Below, in pieces: positions 50,128-58,563 of a DNA stretch of 64,000 nt (positions are counted from its first letter, which is position 1; each line of letters begins with the position of its first letter). Below the pieces are notes generated by a model. It was not told the DNA's origin and made no database searches. It saw only the letters and a list, made by a program, of their open reading frames with translations. This DNA is from Rufibacter radiotolerans (GTDB lineage: Bacteria > Bacteroidota > Bacteroidia > Cytophagales > Hymenobacteraceae), in NCBI RefSeq assembly GCF_001078055.1, contig NZ_CP010777.1, positions 394,408 through 458,407 of the forward strand, in the 5' to 3' direction. A program made the translations under genes and the position numbers.

Positions 50128-50193
50128 TTGGTTGATGGCATAGCTGAACGTTATCTTCTTTTGGATGGAGGTGAAAACCTTCACTCGGTACAG

Positions 50194-51753
50194 CTACCGC
50201 CACACCAACTCCATCACCGTTGTGCCCACTTGCAGCGTGGTATGCGTCTCGCCGGGCAGGCGCTTCACTACAATTCTTTTCACGCGGGAGGAAAGCTTCT
50301 GCTGGGCCATGACCAGGGTAGGCGACTGTTTCCGGAAGAGCACAATGCCGCCGTTGTCTGCAATGTTATTCCTGGATTTGGGCTTGTAAATGAACCGGTT
50401 CCCGTGCACTTCCAGGGGGACGGCCTTAGGGAAAGCCGAGAGGTTGTGCGCCAGTTCCAGGGCTTTGCCAGCATTGGGCACCCCATAGCCCACGTAGTTA
50501 TTCCCGAAGGGGTAGAGGTGGCTGCTTCGGTGCAGAATATCGGTGAGTTGGGCGGCGGTAAGGGAAGGTTTTTCTTCCAGCAGGCAAGCAATGAGGCCGG
50601 TAATGATGGGCGCCGAGAAAGAGGTGCCCGAGCTGGCAAAGCAGGCTACGTCTGGCTTCAGGTACGGCAGAAAACCGGGGCCGATGCCGCTGTAGCCCTG
50701 CTTGACCCAACTAAAGTAATCGGTGGCGCCTACGGTGAGCACGCCGGGGGCGTCGGCGGGGGTATTCAGGATCTGCCATTTCTTGTTGCCACCGTCATTG
50801 CCGGCCGCAATCACCAGCATCATGCCTTTCTGCTCCACGGCCATCTGCACGGCCTTGGCAATGTAGCTGCCGCCGTCCATCTGGTCGGGCCGGTAATTCT
50901 CAGCGGGGTTGTCAAAGCCAGTGCCGTACCCCAGGGAGGAATTCACCAGCCGTACGCCCAGGCTGTCCATCCACTCCAGGGCGCGTACAAAATACTCTTC
51001 TTCCACGCGGGACTCCAGGCTGCCATGGTCAGTGCGGGCCAGGTAATAGTCTGCCTCGGGGGCCAGACCACTGATCACTTTCTGGTAAGGGTCATTGCCT
51101 CCCAGACAGAGCAGCACCTCGGTGCCATGGGCATCTAAACCACTTTCCTTTTCCCCGTAAAGGTCCTGGCGACCCGGGCTTACAAAGTCGCGGTATTGTT
51201 TTATGCGGCCATTCTCAAACAAGGTAGCCAGACCCGGCTTCTCAGGGGCCTGATAAAAACCGGCATCTATCACGCCAATCTTTACGCCCCGGCCGGTAAG
51301 GCTCTGCACAAAAAGCGCCTCAGATTTCAACTGAGACAACGCCTTGGCAATATAGTTGGGCTGGAAAGGAACGGCAGTAGAAGTGGTTTGAAAATACCCG
51401 GTAATGGGGCGAATCTCTTGTATATAACCCGCCTGCTGCAACGCCGTTGCCTGGTGAGGCAGCACCGAGATGACGGCCGCGTTCAACCACTTGGAAACAG
51501 AGGTGACCGAGAAGCCGCGCCGGGCCAGGCTGTCCAGGTAAGGCTGGTGCACCGGCGCATCGCTTGGCTGGTGCACGGGCAGGTGCTGAAGACGCCGCTG
51601 GGCCACGGCTTGCTCGCTTACCCATGGCCCTTCGGCCAAGGCCGGTTTGTCCTTGAAAAGCACCCAGTACCGTTGCTGTGCCTGGGCCGCCGGGGTAAAA
51701 AGCCCGGAGACAACTAAGACACAGAAAAAAAATAGTTTAGTACAAAGGCCCAC
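50194..51753 (-). CDS. Secreted S8 family serine peptidase (subtilase)
   Basis: 519 residues with a signal peptide (LFFFCVLVVSGLFTPAAQA). The N-terminal 130 residues are a propeptide-like region (YWVLFKDKPALAEGPWVSEQ). The catalytic triad is visible: Asp in KIGVIDAGFY near residue 161, His in DAHGTEVLLCLGG near 206 (an unusual variant of HGTxVA), Ser in SGTSFSAPIITGLIACLLEE near 378. The oxyanion Asn is in VIAAGNDGG. The C-terminal 90 residues (TLVMAQQKLSSRVKRIVVKR) form a short beta tail that is not a T9SS sorting domain, so it probably stays periplasmic. General or processing protease. Confidence 0.92.
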   Translation of the reverse strand: MGLCTKLFFFCVLVVSGLFTPAAQAQQRYWVLFKDKPALAEGPWVSEQAVAQRRLQHLPVHQPSDAPVHQPYLDSLARRGFSVTSVSKWLNAAVISVLPHQATALQQAGYIQEIRPITGYFQTTSTAVPFQPNYIAKALSQLKSEALFVQSLTGRGVKIGVIDAGFYQAPEKPGLATLFENGRIKQYRDFVSPGRQDLYGEKESGLDAHGTEVLLCLGGNDPYQKVISGLAPEADYYLARTDHGSLESRVEEEYFVRALEWMDSLGVRLVNSSLGYGTGFDNPAENYRPDQMDGGSYIAKAVQMAVEQKGMMLVIAAGNDGGNKKWQILNTPADAPGVLTVGATDYFSWVKQGYSGIGPGFLPYLKPDVACFASSGTSFSAPIITGLIACLLEEKPSLTAAQLTDILHRSSHLYPFGNNYVGYGVPNAGKALELAHNLSAFPKAVPLEVHGNRFIYKPKSRNNIADNGGIVLFRKQSPTLVMAQQKLSSRVKRIVVKRLPGETHTTLQVGTTVMELVWR

Positions 51754-51827
51754 GCCAGGAAGATTAAATGAAGGCTATTTGCCTGCAAATTACCATTTAA
51801 AATCATACATTTAAGCTTTCAAAAAGT

Positions 51828-51870
51828 GCCTGTTTCAGGCATGTTTTCTTAAAAACAGGTCCAAAACGCC
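51828..51870. repeat. Intergenic palindrome copy 22 (upstream of aminopeptidase gene)
   Basis: TGCCTGTTTCAGGCATGTTTT, loop CTTA, AAAACAGGTCCAAAACGCC. It lies 37 bases upstream of the ATG and downstream of TACATTTA, a one-mismatch -7 element, so it may be in the transcribed leader. Confidence 0.7.
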
Positions 51871-51906
51871 TGCTGCCCGCCGGTTGGCACCACAAACTCT
51901 ACTGCT

Positions 51907-53196
51907 ATGAAATACGAGTCTATCGGGAAAGATCTCTACATCCACAACCGCCAGAAGTTTGTTCCTTACCTCAAGCCCCATTCACTGGCCATCTTCCACT
52001 CCAATGATGTCATGCCCACCAACGCAGACGGCACCATGCCCTTTAGGCAGAACAACGACCTGCTCTGGCTTAGTGGTATAGACCAGGAGGAAAGCGTATT
52101 GATTCTTTTCCCCGATGCCCGCGAGGAGCGCCTGAAGGAAATCCTGTTCGTGCGGGAGACCAATGACCATATTCTCACCTGGGAAGGCTACAAACTCACC
52201 AAAGAGCAGGCCCGCGAGGTGTCCGGTATTGAGACCATCTTCTGGACCCATGAATTTGACAGCATCCTCAACTCGCTCATGCCTTACGTGGAGAATGTGT
52301 ATCTCAATTCCAATGAGCACCTGCGCGCCGTGGTGGAGGTGGAGACCCGTGATGCCCGTTTCATAAAGAAAATACAAGCCAAATACCCGCTGCACAACTA
52401 CATGCGCAGCACCCAGCACCTGCATTACCTGCGCTCCATCAAGCACCCCCGTGAGATTGAGCTCATGCGCACCGCCTGCAACATCACAGAGAAAGCCTTC
52501 CGGCGGTTGCTTAAGTTTGTGAAGCCCGGCGTGATGGAGTATGAGATTGAGGCCGAGATCTCTCATGAGTTCCTGCGCAACCGCTCCCGCGGACCAGCCT
52601 ACGGGTCTATCATCGCCTCTGGCGCCAACGCCTGCATCCTGCACTATGTAGACAACTTCCGGGAGTGTAAAGACGGTGACGTGCTGCTTATGGACTTCGG
52701 GGCCGAGTATGCCAACTACTCGTCTGACCTTACCCGCTCCATACCCGTGAACGGTAAATTTACCCCGCGGCAAGCCGAAGTGTACAACTCCGTGCTGCAC
52801 GTCATGGACACGGCCAAAAAGATGCTGGTGCCCGGCAACACCCTGGACCAGTACCACAAATTTGTGGGCAAGGTGATGGAACACGAACTCATCAAACTAG
52901 GTCTTCTAAACGAAGGCGACGTGCACAACCAGAACCCAGACGCCCCGCTCTACAAGAAATACTTCCCGCACGGCACCTCCCACTTCCTGGGTCTGGATGT
53001 GCATGACGTGGGTGACAAATACCGTCCGTTTGAGGAAGGCATGGTCTTCACCTGCGAGCCGGGTATCTACATCAGGGAAGAAGGTCTGGGCATACGCCTG
53101 GAAAATGACTTCCTCATCACCCATAACGGCGCGGTAGACCTTATGGAGAACATCCCGCTGGCGCTGGAAGACATTGAGCGCGAAATGCGCAGTTAA
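51907..53196 (+). CDS. Xaa-Pro aminopeptidase (aminopeptidase P family, M24B)
   Basis: 429 residues, cytoplasmic. The N-terminal creatinase-like domain (PFRQNNDLLWLSGIDQEES) is followed by a pita-bread catalytic domain. The five metal ligands are visible: Asp in VLLMDFGAEYANYSSDLTRS (two Asp), His in FPHGTSHFLGLDVHDVGD, Glu in FTCEPGIYIREEGLGI, Glu in IRLENDFLIT. It cleaves the N-terminal residue from peptides with proline in position two, recycling Pro-containing peptides. ATG at 51907. Followed at 17 bases by palindrome copy 23, then the TolC gene. Confidence 0.95.
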   Translation: MKYESIGKDLYIHNRQKFVPYLKPHSLAIFHSNDVMPTNADGTMPFRQNNDLLWLSGIDQEESVLILFPDAREERLKEILFVRETNDHILTWEGYKLTKEQAREVSGIETIFWTHEFDSILNSLMPYVENVYLNSNEHLRAVVEVETRDARFIKKIQAKYPLHNYMRSTQHLHYLRSIKHPREIELMRTACNITEKAFRRLLKFVKPGVMEYEIEAEISHEFLRNRSRGPAYGSIIASGANACILHYVDNFRECKDGDVLLMDFGAEYANYSSDLTRSIPVNGKFTPRQAEVYNSVLHVMDTAKKMLVPGNTLDQYHKFVGKVMEHELIKLGLLNEGDVHNQNPDAPLYKKYFPHGTSHFLGLDVHDVGDKYRPFEEGMVFTCEPGIYIREEGLGIRLENDFLITHNGAVDLMENIPLALEDIEREMRS

Positions 53197-53212
53197 TCAA
53201 GATTATAGTTAA

Positions 53213-53253
53213 CCTGTTTTGGGGCTGTTTTTACGAAAACAGCCCCAAAACAG
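53213..53253. repeat. Intergenic palindrome copy 23
   Basis: CTGTTTTGGGGCTGTTTTTA, loop C, GAAAACAGCCCCAAAACAG. Nearly perfect arms with the private inner GGGGC/GCCCC. It lies between the aminopeptidase stop and the TolC start region. Confidence 0.9.
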
Positions 53254-53296
53254 TATGTGCTTTTACCAAGGGCCCTGGCCCTTAAAGTTTTTTAGA

Positions 53297-54850
53297 GTGA
53301 ACGTGAGTACCAAACAACGAGTAGCAAGAACCAGCCGTACGCTTTCCTTTTTCTGGGTCTGGGGCTTTTTCTGGGTGGCCTTTTCCGCCGCTGGGCAAAC
53401 AAAAGAGCTTCCGTTACTAGATGGCCAGGAAGACCCCAACACCCGCCGCCTGAGCCTGGTGGAGGTGATCAAGATGGCCAAGGAACTATCGCCCAGCTAC
53501 CAGCAGGCGCTTACCCAGCTGGAGAACCGTACCTGGCAGTACCAGACCTATAAAAGCAATTACCTGCCCCAGCTCAAGCTGAATGCCACCCTGCCAGACT
53601 ATACCAAAAGCATTAACCCCATTGTGCAGCCGTCTGGTAATATTGAGTTCCGGCGCCAGCACGTGGCCACTACTTACACTGAACTTGCCCTAAGCCAGAA
53701 CATTGGCCTGACCGGCGGTGTGGTTTCCGTGAACTCCAACCTCAAGAGGATTGACGACTTCATGCGGCCCTCCAATGTGAGCCGGCATTCCTACTCCTCG
53801 GCCCCGGCAGTGGTAACGTTGAGCCAACCTATTTTCCGGTCTAACTACCTTAAATGGGACCGCCGCATTGAGCCCCTGCGCTATGAAGAGGCCAAACGCA
53901 GCTTCTGGGAGGAGATGGAGCGTATTTCCATCAGGGCCACCGACCTGTATTTCTCCCAGCTGCAAAGCCAGATTGGCTTTGACATCGCCTCTAAGAACGT
54001 GGCCAACAATGACACGCTTTTCAAGATTGCGCAAGCCCGTTTTTACCAGGCCAAGATCAGCGTAAACGAACTTCTGCAACTGGAGCTGAGTTTATTGACC
54101 TCCCGGCAAAGCCTGGAGCAGGCCAAGCTGGACATAGAGACCAGTACCCTGCGCTTGAGGTCTTACCTGGGCATCACCGATGATTACCCCATCAGGCTTT
54201 CCACGCCAGACGCCATTCCGCAATTTGAGGTGAATGAAGCCTTTGCCCTGGAGCAGGCCAAAGAAAACCGGTCCCGCATGGTGGGGCTCAAACGGGAGGA
54301 ACTGGAAGCCGAGCGCAACATGGCCCAGGCCGAGGGCGATGCTGGCGTGAATGCGAACCTATACCTGCAATACGGCCTGGTGCAACAATCAAATTCCGTT
54401 GGCGAAGTATACCAAGACCCCTCTGAGCAGCAACGCGTGGTGATGACCGTGAGTGTGCCTATCATGGACTGGGGTCGCACCAAGTCTAAACTAGGTACTG
54501 CCCGCGCCAACCAGAAGCTGGTAAAAGCCAACCTGGAGCAGCAAAGGGCCAATTTTGAGCAGGACGTTTACCTGCAGATCAAACGCTTTAAGATGCTGCG
54601 CGAACAGATGAAGATTGCCCAGCAAGCCAACGGCCTGGCCGAGCGCCGCTTCCTGGGCGCCCGGGACCGCTACCTTTCCGGCAAGATTGGTATCCTGGAA
54701 CTGAACCAGGCCGCCACTGAACGTGACTCGGCCCGCCGAAGCTACGTAAGTAACCTGCGTAACTTCTGGGACGCCTATTACAACGTGCGCCTGCAGACCC
54801 TTTATGACTTTGAGATGAACCAGCCGCTGGTGTTGCCGCTGCCGTTTTAA
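53297..54850 (+). CDS. TolC family outer membrane efflux protein
   Basis: About 517 residues using the GTG at 53297, which gives a normal signal peptide (STKQRVARTSRTLSFFWVWG... FSAAGQ). An ATG at 53255 is also in frame and would add 14 residues; the start is uncertain. The body shows two OEP repeats of coiled-coil helices (VEVIKMAKELSPSYQQALTQ, ATDLYFSQLQSQIGFDIASK, KLGTARANQKLVKANLEQQR, LGARDRYLSGKIGILELNQA) and barrel strands (LYLQYGLVQQSN, MTVSVPIMDWGRT). It forms the outer-membrane channel of a tripartite exporter. No RND or ABC partner is adjacent. Confidence 0.92.
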   Translation: MNVSTKQRVARTSRTLSFFWVWGFFWVAFSAAGQTKELPLLDGQEDPNTRRLSLVEVIKMAKELSPSYQQALTQLENRTWQYQTYKSNYLPQLKLNATLPDYTKSINPIVQPSGNIEFRRQHVATTYTELALSQNIGLTGGVVSVNSNLKRIDDFMRPSNVSRHSYSSAPAVVTLSQPIFRSNYLKWDRRIEPLRYEEAKRSFWEEMERISIRATDLYFSQLQSQIGFDIASKNVANNDTLFKIAQARFYQAKISVNELLQLELSLLTSRQSLEQAKLDIETSTLRLRSYLGITDDYPIRLSTPDAIPQFEVNEAFALEQAKENRSRMVGLKREELEAERNMAQAEGDAGVNANLYLQYGLVQQSNSVGEVYQDPSEQQRVVMTVSVPIMDWGRTKSKLGTARANQKLVKANLEQQRANFEQDVYLQIKRFKMLREQMKIAQQANGLAERRFLGARDRYLSGKIGILELNQAATERDSARRSYVSNLRNFWDAYYNVRLQTLYDFEMNQPLVLPLPF

Positions 54851-54879
54851 GTAAGGTTGTTGTTATCACTGCTATTTTT

Positions 54880-54970
54880 CTGTCATCCTGGAAGGACCTT
54901 GTGGGCGAACTAGTAAGGCGTTGTGGTAAGCGCTATTACCGTTTGGCACAAGGTCCTTTCAGGATGACAG
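54880..54970. repeat. Repeat family B, copy 2 (24-bp inverted ends)
   Basis: Left end CTGTCATCCTGGAAGGACCT (54880-54903), right end AGGTCCTTTCAGGATGACAG (54947-54970), inverted with two mismatches. A small inner stem GGTAA/TTACC lies at 54925-54940. It follows the TolC gene and could act as a terminator, but no U-tract follows. Related to 16311-16390. Confidence 0.85.
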
Positions 54971-55070
54971 AATAGGAGCGAAGCCTAGGAGAGAAGAAGG
55001 ATAAAATTGAAAGTAGGGGCAATCCCTTGTGGTTGCCCTACTCTGGAACGCGATGCTTAGCAAGTGTAAT

Positions 55071-55104
55071 CATCCCCCTACCCCCTTCAAAGGGGGACGA
55101 AATG
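55071..55104. repeat. G/C-rich repeat family C, copy 2
   Basis: CATCCCCCTACCCCCTTCAA then AGGGGGACGAAATG, the reverse complement of 21032-21066 apart from one base. Located between repeat family B copy 2 and palindrome copy 24. Confidence 0.85.
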
Positions 55105-55130
55105 CGATTGGGTTATTTGCTGTCATAAAA

Positions 55131-55172
55131 CTTGTTTTAAGCCTGTTTTTAGGAAAACAGGCTTAAAACAGA
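55131..55172. repeat. Intergenic palindrome copy 24
   Basis: CTTGTTTTAAGCCTGTTTTT, loop AG, GAAAACAGGCTTAAAACAG. Nearly perfect. It overlaps the left arm of the adjacent pyrB terminator by a few bases, the same arrangement as at 33717-33791. Confidence 0.9.
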
Positions 55173-55209
55173 AAGTCCCGCAAGCAAAACTTGCGGGACT
55201 TTCTGTTTT
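55165..55209 (-). terminator. Terminator of the pyrR-pyrB operon
   Basis: AAAACAGAAAGTCCCGCAAG, loop CAAAA-type, CTTGCGGGACTTTCTGTTTT: perfect 20-bp stem 36 bases past the pyrB stop, with A/T ends. Confidence 0.9.
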
Positions 55210-55244
55210 ATAAGGTAATTCTTTAACGTAAGGTGAAGCGAGGC

Positions 55245-56168
55245 TTATCCTTTACTAGCCAACAGGTACAACACCGCCATTCTAATGGCAACGCCGTTTT
55301 CCACTTGGTCAAGAATAATGGAGTGGTGGGAGTCTGCCGCGTCTGAGGTGAGTTCTACCCCGCGGTTAATGGGGCCGGGGTGCATGAGCACAATCTCTTT
55401 GTTAAGCTCATCCAGCATCTTTTTGTTGATACCGAAATACATGGCGTACTCGCGCAATGACGGGAAAAGTTTGCCTTGCTGGCGCTCCAGCTGTATACGC
55501 AGCACGTTGGCCACATCGCACCATTGCAGAGCCTCGCGCACGTTCCAGAAGACCTTTACGCCTAGCTCGCCAATGAACTTGGGCAGCAGGGTAGGAGGCC
55601 CGCAGACGGCTACCTCGGCCCCCTGCATCTGCAGGGCAAAAATATTGGAAAGGGCTACGCGGGAGTGAGTAATATCCCCGATGATGGCTATTTTCTTGCC
55701 GGCTACCTCACCAAGTTTTTGCCTGATGGAGAAGGAATCCAATAAAGCCTGGGTGGGATGCTCATGGGTGCCGTCGCCGGCGTTCACGATGTTGGCCTTG
55801 ATCTTGCGCGATAAAAAATGCGGGGCACCGGGGCTGCTGTGGCGCATAACTATCATGTCTACCTTCATGGCCAGAATGTTGTTGACCGTGTCCAGCAGCG
55901 TTTCGCCTTTCTTTACGGAACTCCCCGAGGCCGAGAAATTGATCACATCCGCCGAGAGGCGTTTCTCTGCCAGCTCAAAGGAAAGCCGGGTGCGGGTGGA
56001 GTTCTCAAAGAAGACGTTGGCAATGGTGACATCGCGCAGCGAGGGTACTTTCTTAATGGGTCTGTTTAAAACCTCCTTGAACTGGTCAGCAGTCTCAAAA
56101 ATCAACTGAATGTCCTGGGGGGTGATCTCTTTGATGCCCAACAGGTGCCGGACGCTAAGCTGTTGCAT
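55245..56168 (-). CDS. pyrB: Aspartate carbamoyltransferase catalytic subunit
   Basis: 307 residues, standard catalytic chain. Joins carbamoyl phosphate and aspartate to N-carbamoyl-aspartate in pyrimidine synthesis, cytoplasmic. Carbamoyl-phosphate motif FFENSTRTRLSFELAEKRL, then VNFSASGSSVKKGETLLDTV (the 80s loop with its Ser and Lys), MRHSSPGAPHFL, GTHEHPTQALLDSFSI, GDITHSRVALSN and HPGPINRGVELTSD. No regulatory pyrI follows. Its ATG overlaps the pyrR stop by 14 bases, so the two are coupled, as in many bacteria that pair PyrR with PyrB. Confidence 0.97.
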   Translation of the reverse strand: MQQLSVRHLLGIKEITPQDIQLIFETADQFKEVLNRPIKKVPSLRDVTIANVFFENSTRTRLSFELAEKRLSADVINFSASGSSVKKGETLLDTVNNILAMKVDMIVMRHSSPGAPHFLSRKIKANIVNAGDGTHEHPTQALLDSFSIRQKLGEVAGKKIAIIGDITHSRVALSNIFALQMQGAEVAVCGPPTLLPKFIGELGVKVFWNVREALQWCDVANVLRIQLERQQGKLFPSLREYAMYFGINKKMLDELNKEIVLMHPGPINRGVELTSDAADSHHSIILDQVENGVAIRMAVLYLLASKG

Positions 56169-56727
56169 GAGGTTGTTCTTGGTCTGGGGTAATATCTAAT
56201 AGCCAAATGGCGTCTTCACCGGCGTCTGGGCCTTTCCAGGTTACTTCTACCCGCTGCGAGTGCTGGGAGTCAACCCGTTGGCCGGTATAGGTGGCTTCAA
56301 TGGGCAAATCACGGGTGTATTGGCGGTCAATAAGCACGAGGAGTTCTACCTGCGCCGGGCGGCCGTAGGAGATCATGGCATCCATGGCGGCGCGCACCGA
56401 GCGGCCGGTGTAGAGCACATCATCTACCAGGATCACCCGTTTGCCTTCCAGGGAAAAGTCTACGTGGGTGGCATTAGGGGCGAGAGGAGTGGCGCGGCGC
56501 CGGAAATCATCACGGTGGAAGGTTATGTCCAGGTAGCCGGTCTGTACGGTCACGCCCAGAATGTCCTGGAGGGTTTGCTGCAACCGATCTGCCACGTAAA
56601 TGCCGCGGGGCTGCAGCCCCAGGATCACAGAATCAGAAAAATCATGGTGCGTTTCTATCAGTTGGTGCGCCAGGCGCCTGATCATGATCTGGAACAGCGC
56701 GTGCGGAACAATGAGGCGTTTATGCAT
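56155..56727 (-). CDS. pyrR: PyrR bifunctional regulator / uracil phosphoribosyltransferase
   Basis: 190 residues from the ATG at 56727; the frame extends six codons up, but a -7 element overlaps that ATG. PRTase fold with the PRPP-binding VILVDDVLYTGRSVRAAMDA, N-terminal IMIRRLAHQLIETHHDFSD, SVILGLQPRGIYVADRL, and RPAQVELLVLIDRQYTRDLP. In Firmicutes PyrR binds pyr mRNA leaders and attenuates transcription; it also has weak uracil PRTase activity. Here the predicted 5' leader is only about ten bases, leaving no room for an attenuator before pyrR, so RNA control of this operon is doubtful. Confidence 0.95.
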   Translation of the reverse strand: MHKRLIVPHALFQIMIRRLAHQLIETHHDFSDSVILGLQPRGIYVADRLQQTLQDILGVTVQTGYLDITFHRDDFRRRATPLAPNATHVDFSLEGKRVILVDDVLYTGRSVRAAMDAMISYGRPAQVELLVLIDRQYTRDLPIEATYTGQRVDSQHSQRVEVTWKGPDAGEDAIWLLDITPDQEQPHATA

Positions 56728-56742
56728 GACCCGGGTTTTGGG

Positions 56743-56750
56743 CAAATATA
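56743..56750 (-). promoter_or_regulatory. -7 promoter element of pyrR-pyrB
   Basis: CAAATATA on the plus strand (TATATTTG coding): full TAnnTTTG match 16 bases before the ATG at 56727, overlapping the alternative ATG at 56745. Confidence 0.65.
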
Positions 56751-56898
56751 AAGACTTACCGTTTGCCGCGGCACTAAAAAATCATTTATCTGCGGAAGAA
56801 AGGCGCTACCGGTCAGACTAAAAGTTACTCCTTTTAAAAGCCAAAGGCATGGTTATGCCGGCTAGATTTAATAAAGAGCCATCTGCTGAAAGCAAAAG

Positions 56899-58506
56899 TT
56901 ATTTCACGGCCGCGGCCTCACCGGCAGCGGCGGGTTGCTCAAACGAGATGTTCTGCAGGTAGAACACCGTGCGGCCATCTCCGCCGGCGGGCTTAATGCG
57001 TTGGAACCCGAAGGCCACAAAGTTGCCGCCGTACCAGTGACTGATGCCTTCATTGTTGCTGGAAACCATTTTCTCAGATTCAGCCCCTACGCGCACTTCC
57101 ACTTTCTCTTCGTCTGAATAGGTGGTGTTGGGGCTCAGGGTCTTGTACCACAGAAATTCATCCTCGGGGTAGAGAAGGGAAATGGAGCCGTCTGGGGCCA
57201 CGCCGGCCTCCACTGTTGGGGCCAGGTCTGGATAGGTATTGTTCTGGAGCTGGTAGGAATTGTCCCAGAGCAGGTTGCCCTCTTTGTCAAAAACGCAGGC
57301 GATTACATGGCTGAAACGGTAGCCCTGGGCCCGGTCCAGGGCTCTTCTGGGCTCGGGAGACATTCCGTAGGGCATATGGCGGCCGTAGTTGAAATAGTTA
57401 AAGTTGTCGCCGCGGTATTGCGGGTAGTAGATTTCGCCCACCAGGGCATACCCCTGCGGGTGCGGCATAATAGGGTGCAGCAACATTCTATACCTGAGCA
57501 CCAGGGGCTTTTCTTTGGCTTCCTGACGGGCCAGCTTGGCTTTCATGCGGCGTTGGGCCCCCGGACCCAGGTAATCAAAGAAATGGTTCAGCTTGTTGAA
57601 ATCATGGTATTTGATATCGCCGGCAAGGCCGCTAGTGTACAGGCCTTTGGAGAAGATGGAGGTGCGGTACCCAAAAGTGCCTATCAGGAGCTTGCTGAGG
57701 GTGTCACCGGGGGCGAGGCGGGCCGCCTGCAGCACATTGTCTACGCGTTGCTGTACCTCGGGCTGAATGAAATACGTGCCAATGACTTCTCCTTTGGTGT
57801 TCATGCGCTTGGCCTGGATTCTGGAGCGTAAGCCATTAGACTCAGACACCACAAATTCCACGGCCCGGGTAAGCGTGTCTACCCTAAACTCGCCCAGGTC
57901 CTCTTCCATGCCAAAGACCGCCGGCAGAATTTTTATCTCTTCCTGGGCGGGGTTCAGGTGCAGCATGTTCAGGCTAAATTTCTCTATTCCACTAATAAAC
58001 ACCTGGCCGTCTATGGCGGCAATTTCATTAATGGTAATGTAGGTAGAAGGCAGTACGTGCTCACTGGACGTTACGCCGCCGGTTTTGGTGTTTACCTGGT
58101 AGAGCAGCAGCTTTTTACTAGAGGAGGAGGTGGAAAAAAGCAGGTAAACTTTGCCACGTTCTGCTGTCACCATGAACAGGTCATGGTAAGGTTTATGCTC
58201 CTGTTTGGTCTGCCATACCTGTTTCAGGTGCCGGTCAAACCTGGTCAGGACAAAGTCATTCTTGCCAAACCAGCTATTTCTTTTGGTGGTGATCACCAGC
58301 AGTGTGCTGTCTGGCAGGGGCTGCACCCAATGGTCCTCGTCAAAGGAATCGCTTTCTATTTCTGCTCTATAGGTTTGAGCCGGCGGGGCAGGTTTTTCCT
58401 TGTCTTTGTCCTTCTTTTTAAATTGGGCATGGGCAGCAAGCGCCACCCCCCAGCAAAGCAGGAGCAGCAGGAACTTGCGGAAATCTCTTCTGAACAGCAC
58501 GTACAT
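56899..58506 (-). CDS. Large exported protein of unknown function
   Basis: 535 residues, not recognised. A signal peptide (FLLLLLCWGVALAAHAQ) sends it to the periplasm or beyond; a Lys/Asp/Pro-rich linker (KKKDKDKEKPAPPAQ) follows. The body repeats strand-loop patterns such as DFVLTRFDRHLKQVWQTKQE, QVFISGIEKFSLNMLHLNP, YALVGEIYYPQYRGDNFNY and VIACVFDKEGNLLWDNSYQL, resembling beta-propeller blades (WD/PQQ-like) without an enzyme motif. No T9SS sorting domain at the C-terminus. It stands alone between pyrR and the EVE gene on the same strand. Confidence 0.75.
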   Translation of the reverse strand: MYVLFRRDFRKFLLLLLCWGVALAAHAQFKKKDKDKEKPAPPAQTYRAEIESDSFDEDHWVQPLPDSTLLVITTKRNSWFGKNDFVLTRFDRHLKQVWQTKQEHKPYHDLFMVTAERGKVYLLFSTSSSSKKLLLYQVNTKTGGVTSSEHVLPSTYITINEIAAIDGQVFISGIEKFSLNMLHLNPAQEEIKILPAVFGMEEDLGEFRVDTLTRAVEFVVSESNGLRSRIQAKRMNTKGEVIGTYFIQPEVQQRVDNVLQAARLAPGDTLSKLLIGTFGYRTSIFSKGLYTSGLAGDIKYHDFNKLNHFFDYLGPGAQRRMKAKLARQEAKEKPLVLRYRMLLHPIMPHPQGYALVGEIYYPQYRGDNFNYFNYGRHMPYGMSPEPRRALDRAQGYRFSHVIACVFDKEGNLLWDNSYQLQNNTYPDLAPTVEAGVAPDGSISLLYPEDEFLWYKTLSPNTTYSDEEKVEVRVGAESEKMVSSNNEGISHWYGGNFVAFGFQRIKPAGGDGRTVFYLQNISFEQPAAAGEAAAVK

Positions 58507-58563
58507 AAAACTCTTTTAGAAGATTCAAGGCCACGCCTGCTACCTGCCAGAAATGGTCGCTGC

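Noticed and set aside
50128..51138. Plus-strand open frame of 336 codons
   Set aside because: Antisense to the S8 peptidase gene with catalytic motifs; no family features of its own.
56728..56898. PyrR attenuator or riboswitch upstream of pyrR
   Set aside because: The -7 element leaves almost no leader, and no stem-loop with conserved PyrR-binding features was seen.
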